Assembly (NCBI GenBank): GCA_964016875.1
Contig: OZ024720.1
Coordinates: 42,623,106 to 42,687,105, forward strand
Source: Fallopia convolvulus
Taxonomy: Eukaryota > Streptophyta > Magnoliopsida > Caryophyllales > Polygonaceae
Reading direction: 5' to 3'
DNA: 64,000 bases
Below are positions 33,059-43,170 of the stretch, piece after piece (positions within the stretch are counted from its first letter, which is position 1; every line of letters starts with the position of its first letter). Position numbers and translations under genes: made by a program. Under the pieces are notes generated by a model that worked only from the letters and a program-made list of their open reading frames with translations, was not told the DNA's origin and ran no database searches.

Positions 33059-35746
33059 ATGCCTGTAGGACGACGAAGGCTTGAGTTTGACAACACTGGT
33101 TATTACTCAGAACCTGAACGTTCCCTGCACCGTAGACGCAGAGAGAACCGAGCCATGGCCACACCAAAAGTGATGGATCGTCAAATGGAAGAACTTCGAA
33201 ATCAGATGGAGGCGCTGAAGACTGAGAAAGAAGGCACTGCTGCCGACGCTGAGCGTCAACGAGCTGCTAATGCTCGTCTACAGGAGGAGCTTAATGCCTA
33301 TCCGAGGAATGCCAAACAATACATGCATCCGGAACTGAGGGTGCCAGAGTCTCCAATCGTGCTTCCTGAGATAGAGAAACCCTTTGAGATCAAGTCTCAA
33401 TTCATATCCTTGATTAAACGGGCTCAGTTTGAAGGGAAACCTATTGAGTGCCCTATAGAGCATATTAGAAATTTTCTTGATTTAGGTGACACCATAGCTG
33501 CTGAAGGTGTCTCACTTGAATATGTTCTGTTAAAAGCTTTTAGGTGGTCCCTTACTAGAAAGGCCCTGAGCTGGTTGGAGAGCCTACCTTCTAAGTCTAT
33601 CAGGACTTGGAAAGCTTTGTACGATCAATTTCTTACAAAGTTCTTCCCTCCTGCTAAGACGACGGAGTTGAGGAAACGCATCACCTCCTATCACCAGCTG
33701 CCTAATGAAACATTCGTTGAAACATGGGAAAGATTTAAAGAGATGCTTAGACAATGCCCCACTCATGGGCAACCTTTATATGTTTTGCAAGAAATCTTTT
33801 TCCAGGGTATCAACGCAGAGACCAAGAACCGCATCAACACACACATTGCGTGCGATTTTATAGAGATGAATCTGACGGAGGCATGGGAACTGTTGGATAA
33901 GCTTTCCAATTATGATGCCATGTATGGAACCCAGCAGACTCCACAGCCCCAGAAACATCTCTACACACCTAACCGAGACGAAGTTGACCCGGATGTTAAA
34001 AATCAATTCTTACAAGATGAGGTCAACCGTCTAAAGAAGCAGGTAAGTTTTCTGAAATGCTCTCAATCATGTCAAGAATGTGGTTCTTCTGCAAATAGTA
34101 CTTCTGCTTGCACTATCATAGAGCAGGTTAGAGCCGCTGAGACAATTGTTGAGATGAATTATATGAGAGGACCATACAAGAACCAGCCTAGTTATCATGA
34201 TAGGTCAAACAACTATCAGGCATGGGGCAATCACAATACAAGTCAAAACAATGCAGTGCCCCGACAAGATAGACGACCTGCACCCTATCGACCTCCAGGC
34301 CATTAGGAGCCGCCATCATGGGTTCAAGGATTACAGGAAAGCATTAATAGAGTAACCAACAAGGTTAATGAAGTTCAATCCAACCTGAGCCAACAAAATA
34401 TAAGATGGAGAGAGTTCGATATATGGAAGAAGAGTGTTGATTCCCAACTAGGGAACCTCGCTGCCCAAATTCCGAGACTACAAGGGCAACACCCGGGCCG
34501 CCCCGTGGAGAACCCTAGGGGACAAATAGCAGCGGTGCACCTTAGGAGCGGGAAGACATTGCCGGAGCGAGTTCAAGCTGAGGACAAGAAGGAAGACGAC
34601 GTCACCAAACGGCTCGTTAACGAGCCAGCGAGGGCAAATAACGAGCCCATATACATGGATGACGAGGCTCCGAGGGTTCCTGACGACCCTACCACAGGTA
34701 AGTTTTCTAAACCGATCCTTCCTCTCAACCCCAGGGTAGTTAACGACCCCACCAGTGTCGGTAACGACCCGCCGAGGCAAACAAACGACCCTGGTGTCGA
34801 CCCGATACTCTCACCTCTTGAGCCTAACTTGGTTCCGAGAATGGTGAAGTATCTTCCATTTCCGACTAAGAAATCTATGGACTCTACTAAGAGTAAGTTC
34901 AAGCGTTTCGTAAAAAATCTTCAGGGCATTAATATTTCCATCCCATTCGTTGAGGCCCTAAGCGAAATGCCGGCTAACACAAAGTTTTTGAAAGATATTC
35001 TTAGCAGGAAAAGATCCATTACAGAGTTGCAAGATGAATTCAGATCAATAGCTCTACCGGAACAGCTAGGAGACCCAGGGAGATTTGCAATAACGATCGG
35101 CATAGGTAACCACAAGTTCAAGGCTTTATATGATCTGGGCGCCAGTGCTAGTTTAGTCCCTCTCTCAATCTGGTCTAAAGCTAATATGGGACCACTAGAG
35201 TCGGTAGATATGAATCTGTACATGACAGATGGATCATGTGTCATGGCCACAGGAGTGGTGGACGACTATCCTATTCAAGTCGGGAAATTCTTTATACCGA
35301 ATGATTTTATCGTCCTCGATATGCCTGAAGACCCTCATGTCCCCATAATTCTCGGCCGACCATTTTTAGCCACAGCAGGTGCAAGAGTTGATGTGCGGAA
35401 AGGACTCCTCACTTTTGATATTGGAGAGGAACGGGTGGAATTCAACTTGGATCAGAATGCCAACGACCCAATTGGGGTCGCACAAATCGAGTTGACCCAA
35501 CCAGAACTCGACACAACTATCCCTACCAAGCCTCATTGGCCAATCACCGAGTCCCACGTGCAAGAGTACAATCAAGAAGAGTCCAAACCACCTTGGTTTT
35601 CGGATTTCACTCCCCATCATGTAGGAATACCGGGCATACTGATAGAAGAAAAGGGTCCTAATTTAGCAACTCCAGCACACAGAAGCTGCAAAGCTAAGTA
35701 TGGGGTATCTCAAGACCCCAACATGGCTACACAAGAGCCACCATGA
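33059..35746 (+). pseudogene. AthII gag-protease with a single TAG stop
   Basis: The ATG at 33059 opens one frame of 895 codons to TGA at 35744-35746, with no frameshift. It is broken only by TAG at 34304-34306 (codon 416), between the zinc knuckle and the protease, probably from CAG. The N-terminus is arginine-rich, then coiled, then the gag core. The zinc knuckle reads Cys338-Cys341-Asn346-Cys351, with Asn where His is required. The linker has Val-Asn-Glu-Pro and Val-Asn-Asp-Pro repeats, which are the reading of the palindromes at about 34610-34790. The protease has Asp692-Leu-Gly-Ala-Ser and Ile-Leu-Gly-Arg-Pro-Phe, both intact. The start matches the AthIII gag start. A programmed TAG readthrough is possible but unsupported, since AthI has no stop there. 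Confidence 0.88.
34614..34790 (+). repeat. TCGTTAACGA-type repeats in the AthII gag-protease linker
   Basis: An exact palindrome at 34614 is followed by related AACGAGCC, GTTAACGACC, GGTAACGACC and AACGACCC units to 34790. A splice-donor-like CAG/GTAAGT lies within them near 34697. The cluster has the same location in the protein as the AthI linker cluster. Confidence 0.75.
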
Positions 35747-35790
35747 GTCAAAGGAGCACGTCGGGCTAACGACGTTAAAAATAGCTCTTA

Positions 35791-35804
35791 CGGGAGGCAA
35801 CCCG
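35791..35804 (+). other. Conserved hairpin downstream of protease (AthII)
   Basis: CGGGAGGCAACCCG, a shorter 4-bp stem with the same AGGCAA loop, 44 bases after the gag-protease stop. Confidence 0.75.
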
Positions 35805-36308
35805 CTTTTAGTATAGAATTAGATTTTTTCTTTCCTTTCTTTTTTAGATTATTTTTCTTAGCTTTCTTTTGAGTTCTTTTTAGTATTTTTTAGGATATAA
35901 ATTAGGATAAATTTTGAGCTAACAAGATGCAGGAGAAGGGATCAAAAATCACTCCAAGAGGCTACGGTGGCTCGTTAACGACCCACCCAGGGTCGTTAAC
36001 GACCCGGTTCGACAACCCGATTCGTCAAAACGGGCAGGTAAGTTTTTTAAACCTTATCTATCTTTTTACCTACCCATGCCGCCGCCCCCCTCTTCCTATT
36101 CCTATCCCTTCCCTCTCCTATAAAACCCTCTTACCCCTTCCAAAAATCCACCCTCAAATCCCCTCAATTCCAACCTTCTCAAAAACTCAACCAAAGATCT
36201 TGAAGACCCCCTCCCACCGATCGGAATCCCGCACTAACCCTCACCGAGCTCGTTACTCACCCGATTTCCGACCCCTTGTTCTTCAAATTTCTCGGTTCTC
36301 CGGATCTC
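35805..36308 (+). promoter_or_regulatory. AthII ORF1 leader: palindrome pair, splice donor, TATA box
   Basis: No gene. Palindromes lie at 35972 and 35993. CAG/GTAAGT follows, with GT at 36038-36039. A perfect TATA box TATAAAAC at 36119 sits 190 bases upstream of the ORF1 ATG, in a C/T-rich context. The order of palindromes then TATA is the same as in the LTRs, which suggests an internal promoter, or that the leader derives from LTR-like sequence. Confidence 0.5.
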
Positions 36309-37919
36309 ATGGCAAGTTCAAGAAGACCCGCTACCCGAGCTCAAAAGAAGAGAAGGAACCAAAGGTCCCAATCTCCACCTCGCGTGGACGACGTGATTTT
36401 GAGTACTCAAGGCCAAGTGCATCGATACTGTGCCATTATAGAGAAGGACCACTACACCCGTTGGTTCTCGAAGTCTAGTGTTGTAAACACAAGGATCTAT
36501 ACGAACGTCAAGGAGGCCTTTGTTATTCTTGGTGCCGCTCATCTCCTGAAGCAGGAGAATTTACCACACTATCCGGCCTTCACATCCTAGTTTTTGGCCA
36601 CCTTAGATACTAACTTCTCGTCGAAGACCTCGGCGGGACGAATCCGGTTTCGGCTCGGCAATGTAAGCCGTGAGTTCACCATGGCAGAATTTAATGCAAT
36701 TTTAGAGCTTCCGAACCCGTCTAGAAACTACAACTTGAAAGATTACAGAGTGACTCGTACTTGGAGCTACATCACCGGGGAGGTCCAATCCTCCACAGCG
36801 GCATTATCTGGGGCAAACATCATCAACCCCATCTTCAAGATTATTCTCCAAGTCCTAGCCGCTACATTTTGGCCAAAGAGAGAGTTGAACAGGCCAACGA
36901 GGACGGAAGTTGCTTGTCTCCACACCATCCTTTTCGAGGAGCCCGGCCCCTTGAATTTGGGGTACGAATGGCTCTACTACATTGAGAAATCAACAAAGTC
37001 CAAAGAGGTTTGGTGTGGCAACTAGGTTAGCCTCTTGGCTAAAAACCTTGGAGTTGACCTCACGTGCTACACACCAGCCCACGCGGAACTCCTCAACAAG
37101 AACTATTGGTATAGCTCCAGTGTCTTCATTCAAGCCGAGGGAGGATTCAAGGTGAAAGTACAAGATCGCATCGTTACACCGACCCTCGATAAATTGGAGC
37201 TTCTCTACGTACCAAATTGGTACGAGGCGTGGACGGGGCATGCTTACCCATTAGAACCTAAGCCGGAGGATGAGCTCTCACTTAGGCCGTGTGTGTCCCG
37301 GTTTGAGCGAGAGGAAGATGCAATGGATGAAGATGAAGATGAAGATGAGGATACCGAGGTAGTAGGCGACGACACTAAAGAAGCCGACACCGAGGGAGGA
37401 ACTGAGGAGCTAAACCTCGAGGATGAAGACCTCGACACGGAAGTATTGGGCAGTAACGTCCTCGTTGACGAGCCCACCAGGCTCGTTAACGACCATTTTC
37501 AGCCTCCTTCCTACACTGCTAACGAGGCACCCAGCTTCGTTAATGAGGCGCCGAGAGCTTCTGTCGACCCACCCCCAGCTCCTACCGACCCTCAATCCTA
37601 TGGGCTCATGCCTTACAACCCGGTGATGTATCAAGATCATTTCCAGCCTCATTATCCACCACCTCCTCAGCCCGAATACACAGGATCGAGTATGCCACCA
37701 CCATGGGCCGAGGATCTTTCTGCACGGATGCAGTAGCTTCACCTCCAGCAGGACCATATTCATAGGAGGATGGATAGATGGGAATCCGTCTATTCTGCTC
37801 GCATGTCGATGGAGGATTAGAGGCATCGTCAGAGAGAGGCGGATGATGCTGAGCGTTGGAGGACGATGTACGACTTCACGGGGAACTTTGAGCACTACTT
37901 TCCTCCACCAAACCGTTGA
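36309..37919 (+). pseudogene. ATHILA ORF1-family protein with four TAG stops (AthII)
   Basis: The ATG at 36309 and TGA at 37917-37919 bound 536 codons without any frameshift. TAG stops lie at 36588, 37023, 37734 and 37818 (codons 94, 239, 476 and 504). The last aligns with a Gln codon in AthI, and CAG-to-TAG explains most of them. The N-terminus is basic (Arg-Arg...Lys-Lys-Arg-Arg). The core aligns with AthI ORF1. Codons about 336-376 are very acidic, partly from a GATGAA repeat at 37325-37350. Codons about 383-417 are palindrome-derived Val-Asn-Glu/Asp repeats, and the tail is proline-rich. The basic head plus acidic tail resembles a nuclear regulatory protein, but no known DNA-binding fold is recognised. 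Confidence 0.82.
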
Positions 37920-39620
37920 TTCAGCCTGAAGATGAAGTTTTTCCTTGTTTCCCACTTTTGAGACTTTGTATGTTTTTATGTTTTTCTTTTTCTTTTTTTA
38001 TCTTTATTTGTTTTCTTTTCTGTTTCTTTTTCTTCTTATTATTTTTCTTACAGTGGGGACACTGTAATTTTAAGTATGGGTTGGGAGAAAATAGAAAACT
38101 CGTTGTCTTATGTGTTTTTGTGTTTTGAGTAGTTTTTTTTTCTAAAAATCGAAAATAAAATAAAAATCGAAAAATTTGAAAAAAAATCTTAAAAGAGTTT
38201 TAGAATTGATAGATATCCCTTTCTTAGGTTCTATGATAGTAGTTGCTAGCTTAATCATATAATTCCATGCAAGCATGTCTTTAATATTATAGCCGGATTT
38301 TTAATTTCAAGTTGTTTTTAGAAGAAGATAGAATTTGATGAAATTGAGCACATATACTTTATAGCATAAGCGATGCAATCCAACAAAATCATTACCTAGT
38401 GAGGAATTTTTGGCCTTATAGGGAGAACATCAATAAATCCCTCTTCTTTTCTTGTGTGATTTACTCTCTATATGCATATTATCTCTTGGAATTGTGATGG
38501 TTATCTATTTTCTTGAGACCCATATGGGATTTATAGTTCATTACTTGTGAAAATCATATGATGGAGAACTTATTTTTATAAGCCCTATTATTCCCTATCC
38601 ACCTTTACATGATCCTTCTTTTGACAACTAATTCTAGCCTGAAGCCTTTATTTTTAGCTCCACAAAATTATTCCCTAGCCGAGATAAGCTTGACCTTATC
38701 CGAGGATTAGGACTTAGATTGGAGAGGTATTTTTTGTTGAGTGTTAAAAAGATAGGAGTGACTTATAATGTTCGCTTTGATTGAAGGATTATTGGGAAGG
38801 GTAGATTGGAAGTCTCTTGTTCTAATATTATGTAAAAGAAAGATCTCTTGATAAGCAAAGGATGCACAAAAATAAAGTTGTTAAGAAAAGAGAAGGAATA
38901 CATAAGGAAGCTCGTTAACGACCTTGAAGTTGGCTCGTTAACGAGGCAGCGAGGCAAAGAAAAGGAATAAAGAAAAAAAAAAGAAAGAAAGAAAGTACAA
39001 GGAAATGAAGTTTGAAGTGCATGTGCGTTTATAGATAATATCAGAGATTCTTTTATTTCTTATGAGACTTTCTAGGATGATAATGGGTGAGTGAAAATGA
39101 GTGTGCATAATGAGAGAGTGAGTTTGGTTATTGTTTTTAAAGAGAGTTTTGTTTATGTGTGAGTTTTTAGGAGTCTTTTGATTCCCGGATATTATTAGCA
39201 CCACATGACCAAATATTTTCCACGTCTTATTGTTATTACCAAGCCCCATTACAACCCGTCCGAATGGAAGCTTCTTTGAAGTTTTTCATTGAGCCCCCTA
39301 AGTTCTCTTGATGTTTTTTTTTTGCTTGTTTTGACAAATCTTGGGTGGAGAGTATTGGTGATATAAGTTCCAATTTCTATGAGTTTTTGTATATAAGATG
39401 AGTTGAGAGATTGAATTTATGAGCACAAACACTTCAGAGTTGAGTGAAACATATTATATCCCTTGTGAGGTTGGATTGTATTTTCTTATGTCTATTTAGT
39501 GCATATATGTGTGATGAAATTAGTAATCTTTTGCTATATTTTTCTCATGTCTAGAAGTTGTTTTTTTTAGATGATGGCTATATCTTGATAAGTATGTTTG
39601 TTTGGTTTTGGTTAGTGATT
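37920..39620 (+). other. 3' non-coding tail of AthII
   Basis: 1.7 kb, the same length as the AthI tail. It shares a GGGGACA...TTTTAAGTATGGG block near 38052 with AthI. A palindrome pair lies at 38912 and 38935. An A/G-rich run with AAAG repeats lies near 38965-38995. No gene is seen. Confidence 0.6.
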
Positions 39621-39655
39621 GCTTGAGGACAAGCAAGTCTAAGAATGGGGTATTT
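39621..39655 (+). promoter_or_regulatory. Hairpin and polypurine tract of AthII
   Basis: GCTTGAGGACAAGC at 39621-39634, then AAGAATGGGG and the LTR. It is almost identical to AthI although the LTRs differ. Confidence 0.75.
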
Positions 39656-41134
39656 TGATGTTCGCATTTTTAGTATAGTTTTTAGTAGGTTTTCTTTGTT
39701 TATTAGGTTTAGTTTTGATAAGTTTAGGTTTAGTTTGGTGTGTTTTTGGATAGTTTTGCATATTTCTATGGAAAGTTTGGAAGCTACTCTATTTTGTGTA
39801 TTTTGTAGGTTTTAGCAAGGAAAAGGTGCTATATGGAGCTGAATTTGGAGTGCTACAGTGAAAGACGGAGAAATAGGAGTTTGAAGAAGTCAGAGTTCAA
39901 GATTTACGAGATAAAGTGTGGAAGAAATCAAGCCGATACTCGTTAACGAGGCTTTGAGGGCTCATTAACGAAGCCACGTGACAGAAAATTTGAGGGTTAA
40001 CTCTGTGACTCACCGATCCTGTGCGGGAAATTTTTTACGTGTCGGTAGAGTATCTTTTTGTGATTTTTAGGGATTTTATATTATGTATTTTAGGTCTTGT
40101 TATCTTCTTAGATTTTATTTCTATCTTTTAGTGTTTTTACTTCTATCTTTTTAGGAAAGTTTATATCTTCTAGCCTTTTTAGTTTTTAGCCTTTTTAGTA
40201 TAAATACCCTTCTATCTAGTATAGAAAAGAGGGAGCCTGATTAGAGATTTTGGAGAGGAGGAAGAATCAAAGAGGCCAGAGGATCGGAGTCGAGTTCGGA
40301 GATCGGTGAACGAAAGTTACCGAGTTCGTTGATCGAGATTTTGGTTCGGTGTTTTGTTTTTTTCGGTTTCTTCTGAATTTCTGTAAAATAGATTTTTCTA
40401 TTTAATTTGAGTAGTAATTTGTTTTCAATGATTTCTTTTATGAATTTATTTGTTTAGTAGTTATGATTAGTGATTAGTCTTCTTTTCTAGGATCGGGGTT
40501 AAGCCCGGTATAGTTTAGCATGTTTGATAAGTGAGATTATGTTGAATGCCTTTTATCTATTATCGAGAATGTTTGTTGTGCTTATACCAAGATGAAAGTT
40601 GAGGTAATTTGAGTTTTTAACTTTATTGAAAGAGAAAGTTAGTAACTTGAAGGTTGATATTGTTTGAATACGAAAGTTTCAAGCTTTAGATCCAAAGCAA
40701 ACAATTAAGTGAATTAGGATGCGAAAGTAGGTTAATTTACTTGATAGACAACGAAAGTTGATGACTCTATCTATTTAATGGCATGATCTTATCTTCTTAC
40801 GAGTTTATATGCTTGGCTATGTTGTGGTGTCCCTAGTCCTAGATCTTTGTTTTTATTTGAATTATCTTAAGTGAATTTTCGTTGCAAAGTTACTTGGCTC
40901 AGTACCGAATTTATTTAGGTCGTTAGTTGAGTCTTTTTGTGTACGGTGGTTCGTTAACGACCCTGACAACGTCGTTAACGAGGCTGCTTGTGAGTGTTTT
41001 TTGCTTGATTTTGTTTGCTTTTTAGTAGTTGATAAACGAACAACCTTGCTTCCTGTGGAACGATCCTGACTCTTCTATACTCAGCGAGGTCTTGACTTAT
41101 AAATTTATTTGTTGTCAAGAAACCCTACTCAACA
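39656..41134 (+). repeat. 3' LTR of AthII
   Basis: 1479 bp, TGATGTT to CAACA, followed by the right target duplication atcat. The TATA box TATAAATA is at 40199-40206. Palindromes lie at 39940, 40951 and 40972, with one mutated unit near 39962. Confidence 0.92.
40199..40206 (+). promoter_or_regulatory. TATA box of the AthII LTR
   Basis: TATAAATA followed by a C-rich run. It is the intact version of the mutated box in the 5' LTR. Confidence 0.6.
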
Positions 41135-41865
41135 ATCATCCAGGGGTATTGAGGTCAATAAGGCAAAGATTGATATCATTCAGTCTTTGCCTTATCCTAC
41201 TAATGTACGTGAAGTGCGTTCTTTTCTAGACCATGCAGGTTTCTACCGCATGTTTATTAAAGACTTTTCCAAGATCTCAGCCCCATTGTGTGATTTGCTG
41301 AAGAAGGATGTGCCTTATGAATTCAATGAGGCATGCAAAAAGGCGTTTGATGAGCTGAAAATTCGCCTTACAAGTGCCCCAATCGATCAAGCCCCGGATT
41401 GGTCTCAACCTTTTGAGATCATGTGTGATGCAAGTGACTACGCTGTTGGGGCTGTTTTGGGTGAAAAGGAAGCTAGAGCGTCTCATGTCATACATTATGC
41501 TTCCATGACTCTAAACGATGCCCAAAGGAACTACTCCACCACTAAGAAGGAAATGCTTGTTGTAGTGTTTGCCTTGGAGAAGTTCAGACAGTATTTGCTG
41601 GTTACAAAAGTGATAGTTTATTCAGACCATGCAGCACTTCGTTATTTGATGACGAAAAAAGAGGCCAAGCCAAGATTGATAAGATGGATCCTCTTGCTGA
41701 GTGAGTTTGATATTGAAATAAGAGACAAAAAGGGTGCTGAAAATCTTGTAGCTAAGCACCGGAGCCGGCTTGTACATGTGGAAGACAAGTCAGAAAGTCA
41801 AGAACAAATTCAAGGACGATTCCCCGATGACATGCTTTTTGGAGTCGATACTGGTGCCGAACCGT
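41135..41865 (+). pseudogene. AthM reverse transcriptase, part 2, and RNase H
   Basis: It resumes the RT thumb directly after AthII (Gly-Ile-Glu-Val-Asn-Lys-Ala-Lys-Ile-Asp, Phe-Leu-Asp-His-Ala-Gly-Phe-Tyr-Arg). It passes into RNase H, with Met-Cys-Asp-Ala-Ser-Asp-Tyr-Ala-Val-Gly at about 41421-41450, Lys-Lys-Glu-Met-Leu, and Tyr-Ser-Asp-His-Ala-Ala-Leu near 41620-41640. The open frame runs from within the AthII LTR end to a TGA at 41865-41867. Beyond that the element has palindrome-bearing linker rather than the usual direct run into integrase. Confidence 0.9.
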
Positions 41866-42124
41866 GATCGCCGCGAGAACAAGAGGCGACCGCGGTTGAG
41901 ACAACCCCAATTGCGGCCAACAACGACGGCGATCGCGGCCCAGGCGGCGACGGCAAACACGAGCCGCGATTCGAGGAGTTTGCTCTCGGGATCCACTCGA
42001 TCAGGCCATGGTATGCAAATCTAGTCAACAACCTCGTCTCATGTGAGTTTCCTCCTTACCAAGGCTCAGAAGGACAAGGTGCATCACGAATCCCAATTAT
42101 GGAAGCACTACACAGATTAGGTAA
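41866..42124 (+). other. AthM RNase H-integrase linker with GCGATCGC motif
   Basis: One exact palindrome lies at 41929, with degenerate CCGCGAGAA, GACCGCGG and CCGCGATT units around 41868-41975. Faint Athila pol sequence (Pro-Trp-Tyr-Ala-Asn-Leu-Val-Asn) follows near 42008. It is a fourth palindrome location, specific to the pol-bearing element. Confidence 0.6.
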
Positions 42125-42866
42125 TTCGACGGTGTGTCCCGGATTCTAAGGTACAATCTATCCTGTCTTTTTGTCATTCCTATGCATGTGGGGGTCACTT
42201 TGGGACTAATAAAACTGCTAGGAAAGTTTTAGAAGCTGGTTTTTATTGGCCTCATATTTTTAGGGATGCATATGCTTTCTGTAAATCATGTAACCATTGC
42301 GAGAGGGTGGGTAGTATTTCTAAGAGACATGAGATGCCTCAATCTCGTATGATATTCTGTGAAATTTTTATTGTTTGGGGCATTGATTTTATGGGATCCT
42401 TCCCCTCTTCCTATGGGAATCTGTATATTTTACTTGCGGTGGACTATGTTTCCAAGTGGGTGGAAGCAAAGGCCACCAGAACTGATGATTCAAAAGAAGT
42501 TGCAGGTTTCCTTAAGGACAACATTTTTTCAAGATTTGGGATTCCAAAAGATCTAATAAGTGACAAGGGTACTCATTTTTGCAACAAGACTGTTATTGCC
42601 TTATTGAAGAAGTACCATGTCACTCAGACAATCTCTACAACCTATCACCCCCAGACCTATGGACAAGCTGAAGTGTCCAACAGGGAGATAAAATCAATTT
42701 TGGAGAAGACGGTGGCGCCTAACAGGAAAGATTGGAGTTTGAGACTCAATGATGCTTTGCGGGCCTACCGTACTGCTTATAAGACACCCATCGGGATGCC
42801 TCCCTTCAAATTGGTTTATGGCAAAGGTTGTCACTTGCTCGTTGAGCTTGAGCATAAAGTTTATTG
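42125..42866 (+). pseudogene. AthM integrase, part 1
   Basis: The HHCC zinc domain is visible near 42170-42300 (His...His, Cys-x2-Cys) with a frameshift around 42150. The catalytic triad is present in the open frame from 42307: Asp at 42385-42387, Asp at 42562-42564, and Glu at 42685-42687, about 41 residues after the second Asp. The gene is cut at 42866 by the CACTA element. The C-terminal part resumes at 56974. Confidence 0.9.
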
Positions 42867-43170
42867 CACTAGTACAAAAATGGCTTTTAATGGCACTTTT
42901 TTCATGAAGCGGATGCCGCTTTTTTGACCGCTATAAAGACAACTGCTTTAAAGCTCGTGGATGACGCTTTTTTAAAAGCGCCATAGAAACACTTGCGGAT
43001 GGCGCTTTTTTTAAAAAAGCGCCATAAGAAAAAACTCGCGCATGGCGCTTTTTTTTTAAAAAAAGCGCCATAAGAACACCTTTCCTTATGGCGCTTTTCC
43101 CAAAAAAGCGCTATAAGAACACCTTTCCTTATGGCGCTTTATCTAAAAAAGCGCCATATATATTTATCTT
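42867..43170. repeat. CACTA left terminus and subterminal repeats
   Basis: After the terminal inverted repeat come about six units of GGCGCTTTTT / AAAAAGCGCCAT in both orientations between 42890 and 43160. Adjacent units can fold into long hairpins. Such subterminal arrays bind the transposition proteins in CACTA elements. The right end has the same units at 56765-56960. Confidence 0.85.

Larger units (their letters stand above)
31705..41134 (+). mobile_element. AthII: complete pol-less Athila-type retrotransposon
   Basis: A 9430-bp element with LTRs, tRNA-Asp-type primer site, gag-protease, hairpin, ORF1 leader, ORF1, tail, hairpin and polypurine tract. Like AthI it has no RT, RNase H or integrase. 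Exact TCGTTAACGA palindromes lie at 31989, 32011, 32802, 32823, 34614, 35972, 35993, 37483, 38912, 38935, 39940, 40951 and 40972. More than 40 LTR differences by eye, plus a 198-bp deletion in the 5' LTR, make it older than the AthI copies. All five in-frame stops in its genes are TAG. Confidence 0.93.

Noticed and set aside
34304..34306. Programmed TAG readthrough between gag and protease in AthII
   Set aside because: Location is suggestive, but AthI has an uninterrupted fusion there, AthIII shows a sense codon, and four other TAGs in ORF1 of the same element indicate general decay at CAG.
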